Positions 31,260 through 42,548 of a DNA stretch of 64,000 nucleotides are shown here, one piece after another. The stretch is from Kalaharituber pfeilii. Its lineage: Eukaryota; Ascomycota; Pezizomycetes; Pezizales; Pezizaceae. The notes beneath the pieces are model-generated. The model saw only the letters and a list, made by a program, of their open reading frames with translations. It did no database searches and was not told the DNA's origin. Location: assembly GCA_015179045.1 (NCBI GenBank), contig WHUZ01000082.1:186001-250000 (forward strand), read 5' to 3'. How positions within the stretch are numbered: position 1 is the stretch's first letter; each line of letters starts with the position of its first letter. The translations under genes were made by a program, and so were the position numbers.

Positions 31260-32090
31260 TTCATTACTCGCGTGCCGCCTTGTAGGCTATGGCGAGGCTT
31301 TAGATACATGTAACTCGCAGATAAAACCATAAAATGAGAATGAACGTGTAATAAATCCTCCGTCTACTCCGCCGCCCAGTCCATCACCTCCGCCAACGTT
31401 ATCTCTCCCCCCTCCTCGTCTCTTGACAGCTCCCTTAATCCCTCCTCTCCTCTCGGTAGTCTCTTCCTCCACGCTTCACACCCTCCCATGATGTGCTCAA
31501 AATTTTCATAGTCTCTTCCGCACCACCTGCATTCGGGAGAGGTCTCCTTCCCTATCTGGTATCTCCACTGCCGTAGTCCCTTGTTTCCCAGAATTCCCGC
31601 CAGCGTGGATACCCTTCTCCTGCTCCCCAAATACTCCAGTGGTCTATACGACAACTTTAATCTCTTCCTCTCCTCGGCTCTCCACTCTTTGACCTGTTGT
31701 CTAATCCCTGCCTCCGTCATCGTCTCATCCTGATATTGCATTGTAGTGGCATCTTTCGCCGCCATGTCTGCCCTAGTGTTACCTCTGACTCCTTTATGCA
31801 ATTTCACCCACATCACCGCTAGGTCATGTTCCCCCCGGGCAATTCTCTCCTCCCACCGCCTCCTCACGAAGTTAGCAGGCCCCTCTGGTGTCAAGTCTCC
31901 TCTCGCTATCCTCTGTAATTTCGCTATGGTGACTCTGGAATCCGTGATGACCAGCAACTCCCCCTCTCCCTCCAAGGCTTCCCCCACCGCTATCAATTCC
32001 GCGTCGTTCACCGTGCACTGCCTCCCCAGGTAGACAGAAGTATCTTTGCTCCCCTGGTGTACTCCGGCTCCTGTCTTGTCTTCTCTCCTG
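31228..32090 (-). mobile_element. T1 LINE 3' part with RNase H domain (245-aa frame)
   Basis: The minus-strand frame 32101-31364 encodes part of an RNase H domain (NDAELIAV, VITDSRVTI with the catalytic Asp kept, MWVKLHKGVRGNTRADMAAK), the CRWCGRDYENFEH...C zinc-like motif, and ends EVMDWAAE. The first Asp motif is missing through 5' truncation. The tail has inner stem GCCT-ACA-AGGC. Its two ends coincide with the inner borders of the ~340 bp direct repeat. Confidence 0.85.
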
Positions 32091-32430
32091 CAAACGATCA
32101 TCGGCGAATTATTCCTGGATAGGAAGTAATTCCTCTGACAAACGGCCGAGTTGGGCTAATGGAAACGTTGATTTTTTAATTCCCTTTTCCTCTACAGTAG
32201 AACTTTCACCAGCTCACGGATCATATGAAGCCAGATTAAATTTGGGAAGACTCTCTATTCGTAGGATACCATAGACATCGAGATTCTGCGGAAGCGTATC
32301 ACAATACCCATTGGGGGGTCCTCCGAGTAAGCAGAAATGCTTCAAGCTGTTCTGAGATAATATAGTCTGGTCATCCCTTTTTCACCCGAAAATCCCAAGG
32401 TTTCAGGCCATTATATGTATCTAGATAATC
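32091..32430. repeat. 340-bp direct repeat, right copy
   Basis: Second copy of 30884-31227. It starts exactly at the LINE 5' end, and unique sequence follows (AATTGGGTC). Confidence 0.9.
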
Positions 32431-33534
32431 AATTGGGTCTTCCGTTTTGAGGACTATAACGGTATCCCGTCCGGCGGTACAGGTAGAAGCAGATTTTCTG
32501 ACTGCAGACCTCGAGCGACTCAGAGTGAATGGAATAGTTGCACCCTCCGAGGAAGGGAGAACTGTACACCCTTCTTATCAGGTAGATTGATTGATCTAAT
32601 AGTGTTCAGGATTCTAGATTAAATCATAGGAGGTAAGAAGTAATTACTTCCTCACGCCCTATAATCCAGTACAGCTTTGTATTGATATATATTTATATGT
32701 ACTGTTCAGCACTACAAGGACCCCCTCTTCCGCTACTAGCCACGCCTAAAAACAGGAACACAAATAGAGTAAAAATACTATAATCCCCGCGATAAATAAG
32801 TGGAAAACCCCAGGTTCAATAAAGTAAGACGGTATAACAAAAGGAAAGGGGAAAGGAAAAGGACAAAAGAAAAAAAAAAAGGCCAATGTTCATCGCATCG
32901 TGAAAAAAAAAAAATACGGGTAACTATGTACGCCGCGACGTCGAGCCGAAGGAGAACGGAAGGGAGGAAAAAGGGAAATTCAATAAAATCAAAGGAAGAG
33001 TATGAGGAAAAGGGTAAAAAATAACAATAAACATTTTGGTGATACGTATTGATTGTGACATACAAGTGGCAAGAGAAATAAAAATGCAACATGAACTCCG
33101 AAGGTGAAAATTGAGAGGCAACGGGAAGAACCAAGATGTAGTAAAAAGCGAAGGAACATTGATTTCAAGTTAACTCCGCATAATACAAAAAGAAAAGGAA
33201 AAGGGGAAAAAATAATGGAGAAAAACCAAAGCGGAGAAAAACGGAGGAGAATGAAAAAGAATAGTGATGATGTCCAGATCGAAAACAAAGAAGAAAATAT
33301 GTGCGGATGAAAGAAAACAAGACGCCACTCGCTAATCGGCTCAGGAACGTATAATCGATGGGAGGTAAGAAAGGGCTGTGAAGGAACGGAAGAGAGTAAC
33401 ATCACAGGAGAAATTTAAGGGTATTTCTGTAACCCACATAGAGTAGGGACTGTAAATCCTGGAGCAAACACCCGCCAGGTGCCGAAACTCGATCCCCCTA
33501 GACCCCGTTCCTTATATATGCACACCTCCCTGTC
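32431..33534. other. Gene-free region downstream of the host gene
   Basis: Purine-biased, low-complexity DNA (GAAAAGG-type runs at 32830-33310). No supported gene; the 3' UTR of the minus-strand gene ending at 33535 is expected here. Confidence 0.5.
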
Positions 33535-36343
33535 CTAAAATGCCCTATCGCTGAAGAATCTGACCAAAAACGAATTCTTCCCCCTCGTTCCCGCAGACGG
33601 CGACGCCGACAAATCCGGTGCCTGGGATGCCGGTGCCAGCTGCTGTAGTCCCGCGTGCTTCTTCCCCGCGGCACTACCACCTCCAAATATGCTTTCCCGG
33701 CGATTATGCTTCTTTGGTGTTGTGGGGACTTGTATTGGGGATGTCACGGGGGTTAGTGGCTCCGGATCGACAGTGGCGGCGGCACCTTGAAGCTTGAACG
33801 CTGGCGTCGGCTTTTGCTTTGCCTTTTGGAGCTGTCGCACTTCAGCGAGGATAGTCGAGTTCCGGACCTTGGGGTCCTTTGATACGACGTTTTTTCTGCG
33901 TTGCTAGTGCTTTGCGCCCAGGAGCCACGAGTGCGACATCTGTGTTTCTCACAGCGGATCCGGGAAGCTCGGGAAGCTCGGGAAGTGGGGGTGGGGAGGT
34001 CGGTTCCGGTGTCACGCCGTGGCGGCTGCGGGGGCGGAGACTGAGGAGGTTACTGATGGCAGTGCTGTTCCGACGCGACTTTGCACGGGGAGTAGTGGGT
34101 GTTTGTGAGGTGGGCGTCGTGGCGGACTTGACGCCGGAAGGGTGATCAGATGAGGCAACTGATGCCACGGACGTCTTGATCCTGAGGGGGCTATGCGGGG
34201 GTCCATTGGGCGATTTCTTGCTCCCAGCCACCTCTGGGGTGCTGAGGAGTGGCGCAGTGTGTGTTCTGCGCATGCGCCGTGGTGCCGGCGGTGGGGGCTG
34301 CTGCTCCGCAGCCAGCGCCTCCTCCGCGTGCGATTTCCCAGAGATGCTAGCCTTGATCGCGGCGCGCAGGGACGAACTCGAGGCGGACGCATTGAGCTTG
34401 TGGGCGTCGCTGCCATTTGAGCCTCCGCAGGCGTTGATCTGGTTCTGCATGTGCGTTTTGCTCTTGCGCTTCTTGATCGCCGCCATCACGGCGCCCGTCA
34501 TGCCGCCATGTCCGCTTCCGCCAGACGACTTTGGCCGCGGGGCCTCCGCCTCGGACTGCAATTGCGCTCCTGCGTTGGGGGCTGTCGAGGCGCTATCCCT
34601 GGATACTGGGGGTGTGATTAGCCCAAGCTCCGTCTCTTGCACCTTCGAATCCCGCTTCATCCTCTCAATTTCCGCCGTGACATTTGCCGGCAGCCTTGGC
34701 ACCGGCGGCGCCGCGGTGCTAGCGCGCCCTCTCTCCTCCCCATCCGCCGATTTGCTGTCCCGCGACCTGCTGCGAGCGCGTCCGGTAGATCTGCCCAACG
34801 ACAGGCTCCTTCTCAGACTCGACAGCACTCCTCCGCCATTTCCTGCAGCTGCGTTGTCCTTTGCATCCTGTGCCCCCGTTGCCGCACCTGTGACTGTTGT
34901 CGCGATGCCCGATGGGGCCCCATTGACTTTCTCTTCAGTGGTCGTATGATGATGTAGCTGCGTGACATTGGTGGGCGTAGTGTGCACCGTCACCGACCTC
35001 CTATGAATCCTCTTCCGGCGCAGTGTTCCCGACCCGTGATCCAGCACAACAATTGTCTCGACTGTCCGGCTTTCGACGGATTGCCCCTCCTTCGGAGGTG
35101 TACTCGTGGAAGTGCTGGGCACGTGGATGAGGGAACTGCGACGTTGTGACAACATCCGTTTTGGACTCGCGGGCGGGCTACCAACGACGTCTCCAGAGGA
35201 GTGCCTCTTATGGGTAGTATTTTTAGTCGCGACCACAGGCACGGGGGTAGGGATTGGCGTCGTCGGGAGGGGCTTTTCGTCAAGTTTTTCCAGCTCGGAG
35301 ATAGATTTCACGGTGCGTCTTGGTGCTGGGGTTGCATCATTTGTCTCCGCAATAGGGTTCTCTGGTATTTGATTGAGCTATGAATATTAAGTTTATGATT
35401 AGCATGCTGCAAGTATTGAACTTGAAAGTCGACATGTGCGTCAATCATCGTACATACCGAAGACTTTTTTTTTCACCACCGCCATCGACCCTCTTGCCCC
35501 ACTTCCACCCCTACTTGCTCTCCCACACCTCCTCTCAATCTCCCACACTACCATCTTCAACGTATTCAACCTCTCCCCCAGCCCCTGTCCCTTCATCTGC
35601 AGTCCCACAAAGCACCTAAACCACCCCTCAACGTTGTGCGTCATCGCGCCATACACCCTCACCAAATTCGCATTCTTCCATCCACTCTTCAACGTCACCA
35701 AGTATTTCGCCAACTCATCAACCGCCCTGAGTCCTTCCCCGACGTCCTCCAGCGCTCTGTTCATCGCCTTTGCAGTCCGCTTGATCACAAAGTCCACCTT
35801 CTTATTGCCCTCGAGAATCTGCCCCCTGAACGCTGGGTCCCTGAGCATATTCTCAAACACATCCGACGCCGGCCCGGACTCGAGCGGCACCTTCAGGTTC
35901 TTGATCCGCTGCGAAATATCTGCCCTTGCTGCATCAAAATCCCTGGTCGTTGTACTCAAAAAGTTATCCATATCATTTACATGCGCCTGGAGGATCCTGA
36001 CCACCTCCGCGTCCGACTTTGCCAGTCTCTTGTGCAGAAGATGAATGCCGAATGCGATTTGACTGACCAGCTTCGTCAGGGGATGATATTTTGGCTTGAA
36101 TGTTGTAGTCGACGATGAGGAGCCAGACCTTGGAACCACTGCGTATGGACTACTGGACTCCGGTGGTGGGTGACCTTGTTCATACATGGACTCCTCGAAG
36201 GCTGCTTGCATGCTAGGGACGGGATGGAGGGGAGGATAACTTTGTGTGGTGGTTGACTCGTCGGAGTCCTCTTGGGGGGTGGGAGGGGCGGTGCCGTAGG
36301 TTTCCTCCTCCACTTCCTCCGGAATAGATGATGTAGGCGACAT
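33535..36343 (-). CDS. Conserved-looking host protein of unknown function, 3 exons (~887 aa)
   Basis: Proposed exons: 36343-35458, 35361-33953, 33903-33535. Intron 1 starts GTATGT, has a CTAAT branch-like site and ends ACCAG. Intron 2 is only 49 nt (GTGAGA..CTAG) and less certain. All three segments join in frame. Start ATG at 36343 follows a pyrimidine-rich leader. Residues ~90-290 look like an ordered helical domain (HPLTKLVSQIAFGIHLLHKRL..., FENMLRDPAFRGQILEG, LVRVYGAMTHNVEGWFRCF). Residues ~300-765 are Ser/Pro/Ala/Arg-rich and probably disordered, with basic patches (RRKRIHRRS, SRRNS). The last 123 residues include KDPKVRNSTILAEVRQLQKAK. No enzymatic motif, signal peptide or membrane segment seen. 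Coding bias and introns suggest a genuine gene; I do not recognise the family. Confidence 0.7.
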
Positions 36344-38788
36344 ATTTTTTTTTGTGTTCTTTTGCTCAAGTGGTTGCTATGGTGAGATGTAAAAGCGGTA
36401 GATTGGGAAGGTATAATGGAAGTCCAAGAAAAATCCCGCAGCCGCTTGGTGACTTCCGTAAGACGTTGCTGTAGTAAATCCCTAGGTCTGCAAAATGAAA
36501 AAAGTTAGCATTACCACCGACAATTTCAGACCCGTGTCAATTTTCACGTAACCGAATACAAGAGGCAGACAGCGTAGTAGTCAATAGGGGGAAGCAGAGA
36601 GTGACCAGGAGCGATCATCTCGTTTATTGTTAGCATACCAGGCTTCCATGCATGCTATCAACACTAAGCTTCAAAAAGCCGAACCTCTTCGCATTTCAAA
36701 TACATTGCTGGAACTCCCCCCCCTCCCCTGCACAACACAACGCTTTTTCCACGCTTCCCCAAAACCAAATCATAGTAAGCGAAATATCACACTAACCTTA
36801 GTCAACTGGGCCCAATATAACGCAAAAAAAAAAGGCGTGTCCGTGGGAGGACCAAACGAGTGTGGGGAAACGAATTTGCTGCGGCACGTGGAAAAATATC
36901 CGAAATCTCAGTCGCGTGATGATCCGAGCTGAGGAGAGCTACGGGAGAAAAAACAGCCGCAAGCAGGTAAAACTGAACCTTAAAAGGTGTCACCAATACC
37001 AATTCCACCGTGTGCAGTACGTTGATCTGATTGGTGAAGGGAATACTCACGTCGTTGCACCACTGGGATGCGATACGACTGCTGAAAGCTTGCTATGCTA
37101 GTACCCGAGGGGATCGGAAAGCGAAAATGCAGCGAACGGGTGGATTGTATGGAGTGGGTGAGTCAAGTGACCTTGATAAATTGGTGTGAAGAATTTAAGG
37201 GATCTGCCGGCCTGACCAGCAACAGGAAATTCACTGTGGTGAGAAAATTAGCAGTTCAAGTGAGTGCTGGTGAGATGTGGAAAATTAAAGATGCTATTCC
37301 CCGACGCTACAAATGAGCTTGCAGTTGCAGCGACAGTGGCTGTGATAGGGGAGGCAGTAAGCGAGTGATTGAAAAAAATTGCAGCGTCCCGCAAGAATCA
37401 AGACTGAAAGAAATAAATGAGCAGCACAATGTGAGCTGACTCAATGATAGGGTGCTAACAAGGAGGGGATCAAAAAAAACAAAGGCAATGGAACGAACGA
37501 CAATGGGTTTCTTTTTCCTTCAAATCCTTAGCGAGGTGGAGGAAACAACAGAAACAAAAACGAATAGAGCAAAAATTATAGAGATCAGGTCCTGTTCCGC
37601 TTGTCGCTGTGTAGGAAATTCCTGCAAGTGAGCTATGCACGCAGAGGTTCTTTCTTTCTTGCTATCGGGGGCAAGTTTTATTGTGCGTATATTTCTAGTA
37701 GACAGCCATGCAAGCACGTAGTGACGGAAGAAGGATAAAAGAAAGATGCAACTGCACACACGCACAAGGAAAGCCGATCGATGTGGTAGTGTGAAAGCTC
37801 AAAAGAAAAGAATGGGATGAACGACAGTAGAAAATGGAAGAACAGGAAGAAGGTCCACACGGGGGGCAGCAGCAGAAGGGGCGGAGCGGGGGGGGGAAGG
37901 AGGCCTTGAGAGAATACTTCGGTATCTGAGGGCCCAGGCACTAACTGTGCGGGATATAGGGGAAAACGAACGTTCTCCTGAATCCCTGAGATCTCGAAGG
38001 AACTTAATCCGAACGAACAAGCGGATGAGGCTTTGACTCGTTCCGTCTTTTTTTTTGTGGGTGTTTGCGCACGCTCTACGGATAGGGAATTGGGGAAGGG
38101 GGGTGACAGCACAGTGCGAGTTGTTGTCAGGGGGTTTTGATCGCCTCAGTGGGAAATGAAATGAAAGGTTGGAGCAGGGGTGTGTGTAGCGGGAAGCCGA
38201 CCGCGTGGGTCACAAGTAAATGCACGAAACACATAGCAGAATTGTCAAAACCTCCGAGGATGAACAGAAAACAGCCTGACAAATTGCCGTTCGGAACTAT
38301 TTAGGCAAGCAGTTTTTTTTTCCAATCACAACTATTTGATCTGCTGATAATGAAGTATATTCCGTACTATTCACAATCTCTAAAACTGAAACGCTATGCA
38401 TAGTTGACCGTTCTCGGAACATGACGCGCATGAGCGCAAGTTGCAGCACACCTGTTTCGCTCGATTTCTGTGAGCTGATCCATTGGCCAGAAGCTGGTAG
38501 AAGAAAAAAAGAGGGTGATTTCGCAACCTTCGGTGAAGTATAGCCTGACTGACGGTCCAAGTGGTTCTATTATTCAATGGCGACCCCATTGGCTAGTGTT
38601 AACGGCTTCAAACTCCAGTAACATTAGCGATAAAATCGCAAGCATTTTAATTGTAGAGTTTAAGCAAAAATCAAAGGAATTTATAAACTAGACCGAATTG
38701 GAACCATATTCCTCTTGTCAAGATGTATGTATGATGCACCACTGTATTTCAGTACGAGTTGCCCTCAAGTAATCAATTTGGGTCACTA
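36344..38788. other. Upstream region of the 36343 gene, no other gene supported
   Basis: Holds the expected promoter and 5' UTR of the minus-strand gene (pyrimidine-rich on that strand next to the ATG) and low-complexity stretches, including a pyrimidine/purine-biased block at 37680-38110. No tail insertions or RNA genes seen. Confidence 0.5.
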
Positions 38789-39093
38789 GACAGAAAAATA
38801 AGTATTTAGACAGGAGATAAAATGCATATTTATGCGCCATGCAGTATTCGGCAGAAACTAGCATATTTTGGTATGCTTGGCTGGTGATACCCATAAGACT
38901 GTCCAAATTCATTATGTAAGAAAGTATTTGGACAGCTGACGTGATGAAAATTTGGACAGCTGACATAATGAATTTGGAACTTTTACAACCTATTTTTTAC
39001 TGCCAAGCATACGAAAATATGCTAGTTTCCCGCCAAATGCCGCGTAGCGCATAATATGCATTATCCCCTGTCCAAATACTTTATTTTTCTGTC
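38789..39093. mobile_element. MITE with ~100 bp terminal inverted repeats and TA target site
   Basis: Begins after TA (38787-38788) with GACAGAAAAATAAGTATTTA and ends with its complement before TA (39094-39095). The arms match over ~100 bp, including AAACTAGCATATTTT and GTATGCTTGGC. No coding capacity. Tc1/mariner-type by TA target; related fragments lie at 28.9, 29.5 and 30.4 kb. Confidence 0.85.
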
Positions 39094-39095
39094 TA

Positions 39096-39940
39096 GTAGG
39101 AACCAAAATTGTGATGTCGAGTAATAGAAGTTCTCATTGCTCTCTGAATTTGACGATTGATTGGCCTAAAAAGGTATCATAGCTTTTAACTGTCGCACGT
39201 TGTCATGGATGACCAGGATTCTATAGGAGGCATAATACTCTAATATGTATAATCATACTAGTACCAGGACCATGAAAACGTGCTAGATTGGCACTGGGCA
39301 CGTGCGCGACACAAAAGATGCCTACTCCATCAGAATACTATGCAAGAAGAAGGGATCACAATGGATGCATAAGCACCCACGCTTGTGGGGAAAATGTCTC
39401 TCGCAGTATTGCTTGCCTTGCTCAAGCTCGCTGATTTCGGTAAACGTGCCTGGCAGTATTTTGGTGAGTATTATTCTAGTGCGACAACCAAAACGTTTTG
39501 TGAATGCGCTCAAAAAATTGCATAATCCAATAATTTTGCTTCCCCTCCCATCAGCTCCTGCATTATGAATCTACCCCACGTTGATCAAAACACTGCATCA
39601 GCGAGTGAGAAATTGCCAGAAGGGAGCTAGTTCTATGATCCGAAGTTCATTTCCCAACCAATTGATTTGAATATCGTATGTTGCAGATTTGCCAGGTCAG
39701 GGGTCAGTAGGCTGGACAAGATAAAATAGAGTTTAGCGCGAGGTGAATTCAGGAGCAGAACGAACGAACATGAAACAAATTGGCTTGAAGCGAGGGGGCA
39801 GGGCAACGGGGCGTACCGAGCACCGAATGCTTAGGATTCTACTTTGAAAACTCGAGGATGATAAAACACTATCCAGCAGTCATTTTGCCGAGGTTCATAC
39901 ATTCCGTATCTTGCAGAAGATTTCACAAGTCCACCACGAA
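39096..39940. other. Gene-free region
   Basis: No supported gene or repeat. Confidence 0.4.
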
Positions 39941-39997
39941 GCCCTGCCATGGCGAACAGCTGCAAGCGGGGTTACGTGAGATTAAAAAAGAAAAAAA
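39941..39997 (+). mobile_element. T2 micro-retroposon, 57 bp
   Basis: TSD AAGTCCACCACGAA at 39927-39940 and 39998-40011. T2 structure: outer CCCTGC/GCGGGG, inner GGC-GAACA-GCT, then TTACGTGAGATT and A-rich. Confidence 0.9.
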
Positions 39998-40011
39998 AAG
40001 TCCACCACGAA

Positions 40012-40808
40012 AATCGACAAACAATATTGTCGACAATGGTGAATACATAAAAATTATGGCATACAACTGTCGTCATACACCATATCAGTGCGGCGTCATG
40101 GGTTCACTGTGAAGCAATACATAATTGTCCAGTACCCCTGAGAAGTTCCTGTGTGATTGCAGTTTTTTTTTTGTTTAACTACTCATAACGAAAATATCAC
40201 AGACATCGAGTTATGCAAGGTCTCATGTGCACTCGTGCGCGGGTATTGTAAATACCCAGACAACAAAAAAACGCAAGGCATTAGAATCGCACGCACACCA
40301 TATCCTTATATCCAGGATTTTGGATGAATCTTAATTTAGTGGATGCGGCTGCCCGGAGTCTAGTTACGTACAGTAAAATGCTAGCGGTGCTCTCGAGTGT
40401 AATGTTGTCAATCATTATATCATACAATATGCTGTGGTATAAGTAAGTAACGAGCCCTTTCGTAACACTTTCCCATCTACTCAAAATATCCGGTGAATTT
40501 TGACAACATGGTTGCCGCCAGATAGGCATCAAGTCAGGCTGAATTTGCGGGGCCCTTTTCGCGTGGTTAATGGGATCCAAAGCACCAGCTGCAGCGAGTC
40601 GTGCATCTGTCTGTATCCGGACTTTTACCTACTGGACATCTCGTGTTGCGTCAGTGCCATAAAAGTTTTTTTTTTACGACATACTGTAGCTGGAAGAGAA
40701 AATTAAGTGGTGCGGCTGACTTGTGGTTTCAATGTAGAGTACAAAGAGTGGGAACACATTAATGTTGGCGGAAAAGAACTGCTGGTGCGTGTTATGGCCT
40801 GGTACAGC
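40012..40808. other. Gene-free region
   Basis: No supported gene, RNA or repeat. Confidence 0.4.
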
Positions 40809-40822
40809 ATGCAACGATCCTC

Positions 40823-41299
40823 TTTTTTTTATATATATCATTACCCGCGTGCCGCCCTACGGGCTATGGCGAGATTAAGTACATAGGAAATATAAGGAAT
40901 AAAGGGAAGAGGACATAACGTAGATAACACCTATCCGCCGCTACGCTCCTGAAAAGACAACCCCGGAAGATGACGATATTCAACCCTTAGCGTTCCGCCC
41001 ACTTCATCCGTTCCATCAGGGGGTCTCCCTCCTCCTCACCCCCCTCCGGTGGGCATGCCAGTGCCTCCGGTCCTCCTGGCCATCTTTCCCTCCACACCCG
41101 GCATCTGTCCCATATGTGCGTTGTCGTCTCCTCCTCTTCGCCGCACCACCTGCATTCTGGTTGGTGCACTTTGCCTATCCTGTGTTTCCACGCTCGTAGG
41201 CCTTTGCCCCCCAGTAGCCCCGCCAGTGTCCCCGTTTCGTGACCAAGTCTCTGTAGGGACTTTAGTATAGGCCTAACCTGGCCCTCTCCTTTGCTCTTT
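40823..41299 (-). mobile_element. 5'-truncated T1 LINE fragment, 477 bp
   Basis: TSD ATGCAACGATCCTC at 40809-40822 and 41300-41313. The minus strand encodes only the zinc-type C-terminus (ECRWCGEEEETTTHIWDRCR, ...MERMKWAER-stop), a short UTR and a T1 tail whose outer stem has drifted (CTCGC/GCGGG). Confidence 0.85.
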
Positions 41300-41676
41300 A
41301 TGCAACGATCCTCGTAATAGACGATTTTACTTGATTGTTTTCTTCAAGATAGCAAATATAGCCGTTCGTATGGATGCTCATAGTGTAAGAAGACACAAAA
41401 ACGGCATTGCATAGGAGGAATAAAGTATATCGCTCCGCACTTAATCTTTATTCTATGACGGAGGTCCTGTACGACTCCAGTAAGCTTAATAATACATGAA
41501 ATATGTATTTTCCAACAGATGTCACATAAGAGGTACAGGGGTACCGCAGTATATTTTATTTTTATTTTATTTTCTTTTATTTGGTAGTCGTATATAGCCT
41601 TGCTGGACTGCGACGAGACACTATATTCAAAAGAATAGAAGAAAAGAAGAAAAGAAACTCGCTCCTGCCCATCCCC

Positions 41677-41837
41677 TCACGATAACGACTCGTCCACCGC
41701 CTTCACAAACTCCTTGAACTCGTTCAACTCCCCTCCTTCGGCGATGGCCACCTCTTCACCTTCCATGCGGGGGGTGTCCTGTAAAACCTGAAGACAGCGC
41801 GCGGTTTCATCGATGGATGTTATTAAAACAACTTCAA
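41677..41837 (-). CDS. 3'-terminal exon of an unidentified gene (possibly a relic)
   Basis: The minus strand reads VLITSIDETARCLQVLQ, DTPRMEGEEVAIAEGGELNE, FKEFVKAVDESLS, stop (TGA at 41679-41677). Amphipathic, acidic, protein-like composition and normal codon use suggest a genuine C-terminal exon. A splice acceptor could lie at TTGAAG (~41838). No convincing upstream exon was found before the ORF1-only insertion at 42051, so the gene may be truncated. Confidence 0.4.
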
Positions 41838-42050
41838 TGTGTCAGTAAAGTGGGTAAACTGCAGACTTAAGTAATCCTGAGAGTGTACTTTCCCCAGGTT
41901 ACGGTTTTTACCGACTGACTTGGTGAAAGTGCAGTGCGTAAGAGAATGCACAACTGAGGCGCTCCTCTTATTGTCATGTCGATATTGTTGTGACGTAACA
42001 TGAACGTCGAAGTGCTTCATCTAGTACTGTGGATGTATATTTAGACATTG

Positions 42051-42534
42051 TTTTTTATTTTTATTTTTTTTATATCATTAATCGCATATCGCCCTAAGGG
42101 CTATGGCGATATTTAGTTACATATGAAATAAAAGGAGAGGTAGATATAGAAGTAGAAATTCCCGGAAACTCCTGTGTGAAGGGGAAGTAAAAATAACAAT
42201 AACAATAACAGTTTTCCAGGTCATGTCGGTACATGCGGAGGCGTCTTCATCCTATCTCCGACCTCTGCCCCCCTCGTACTGGCGTGCACTGAGCCATCGT
42301 CCTCCTAGCCTCACCTTGTCTATTTCAGTTGGTCTCTCCAGGTACACGACCACCGAGCTCGTTGCTTTTCCCTCCTCGACTAGCGTTGTCTTCTTTCTTA
42401 GCCATAGTATCCCCAGAATTCTTCCCAGGTCTTTGTTTTTTGCCTCTATCCATCTTTGGACATTCCCGAGGTCCTTCCTCAGAGCTATCCCATGTACTAC
42501 AATGCCGAACTTCAGGGTGGTGGCACTGTTTGGA
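42051..42534 (-). mobile_element. ORF1-only T1 element, 484 bp
   Basis: TSD ATATTTAGACATTG at 42037-42050 and 42535-42548. The minus-strand frame (42551-42252) is open through the whole remaining ORF1 domain: FGIVVHGIALRKDLGNVQRW, ILGILWLRKK, KATSSVVVYLE, KVRLGGRWL, GGRGRR, stop. A UTR with a repeated AACAAT motif follows, then a T1 tail with outer stem ATCGC/GCGAT and inner GCCC-TTA-GGGC. Confidence 0.85.
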
Positions 42535-42548
42535 ATATTTAGACATTG

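Noticed and set aside
33842..33953. Treating the stop at 33842 as the end of the 36343 gene
   Set aside because: A 49-nt GT..AG intron (33952-33904) keeps phase and joins to a coherent C-terminus ending at 33535. Kept as the preferred model, with noted doubt.
41560..41630. T-rich run followed by TCGTATATAGCCTTGCTGGACTGCGACGA as a fourth tail type
   Set aside because: No convincing TSD, no second copy in the window, and no clean two-stem fold.
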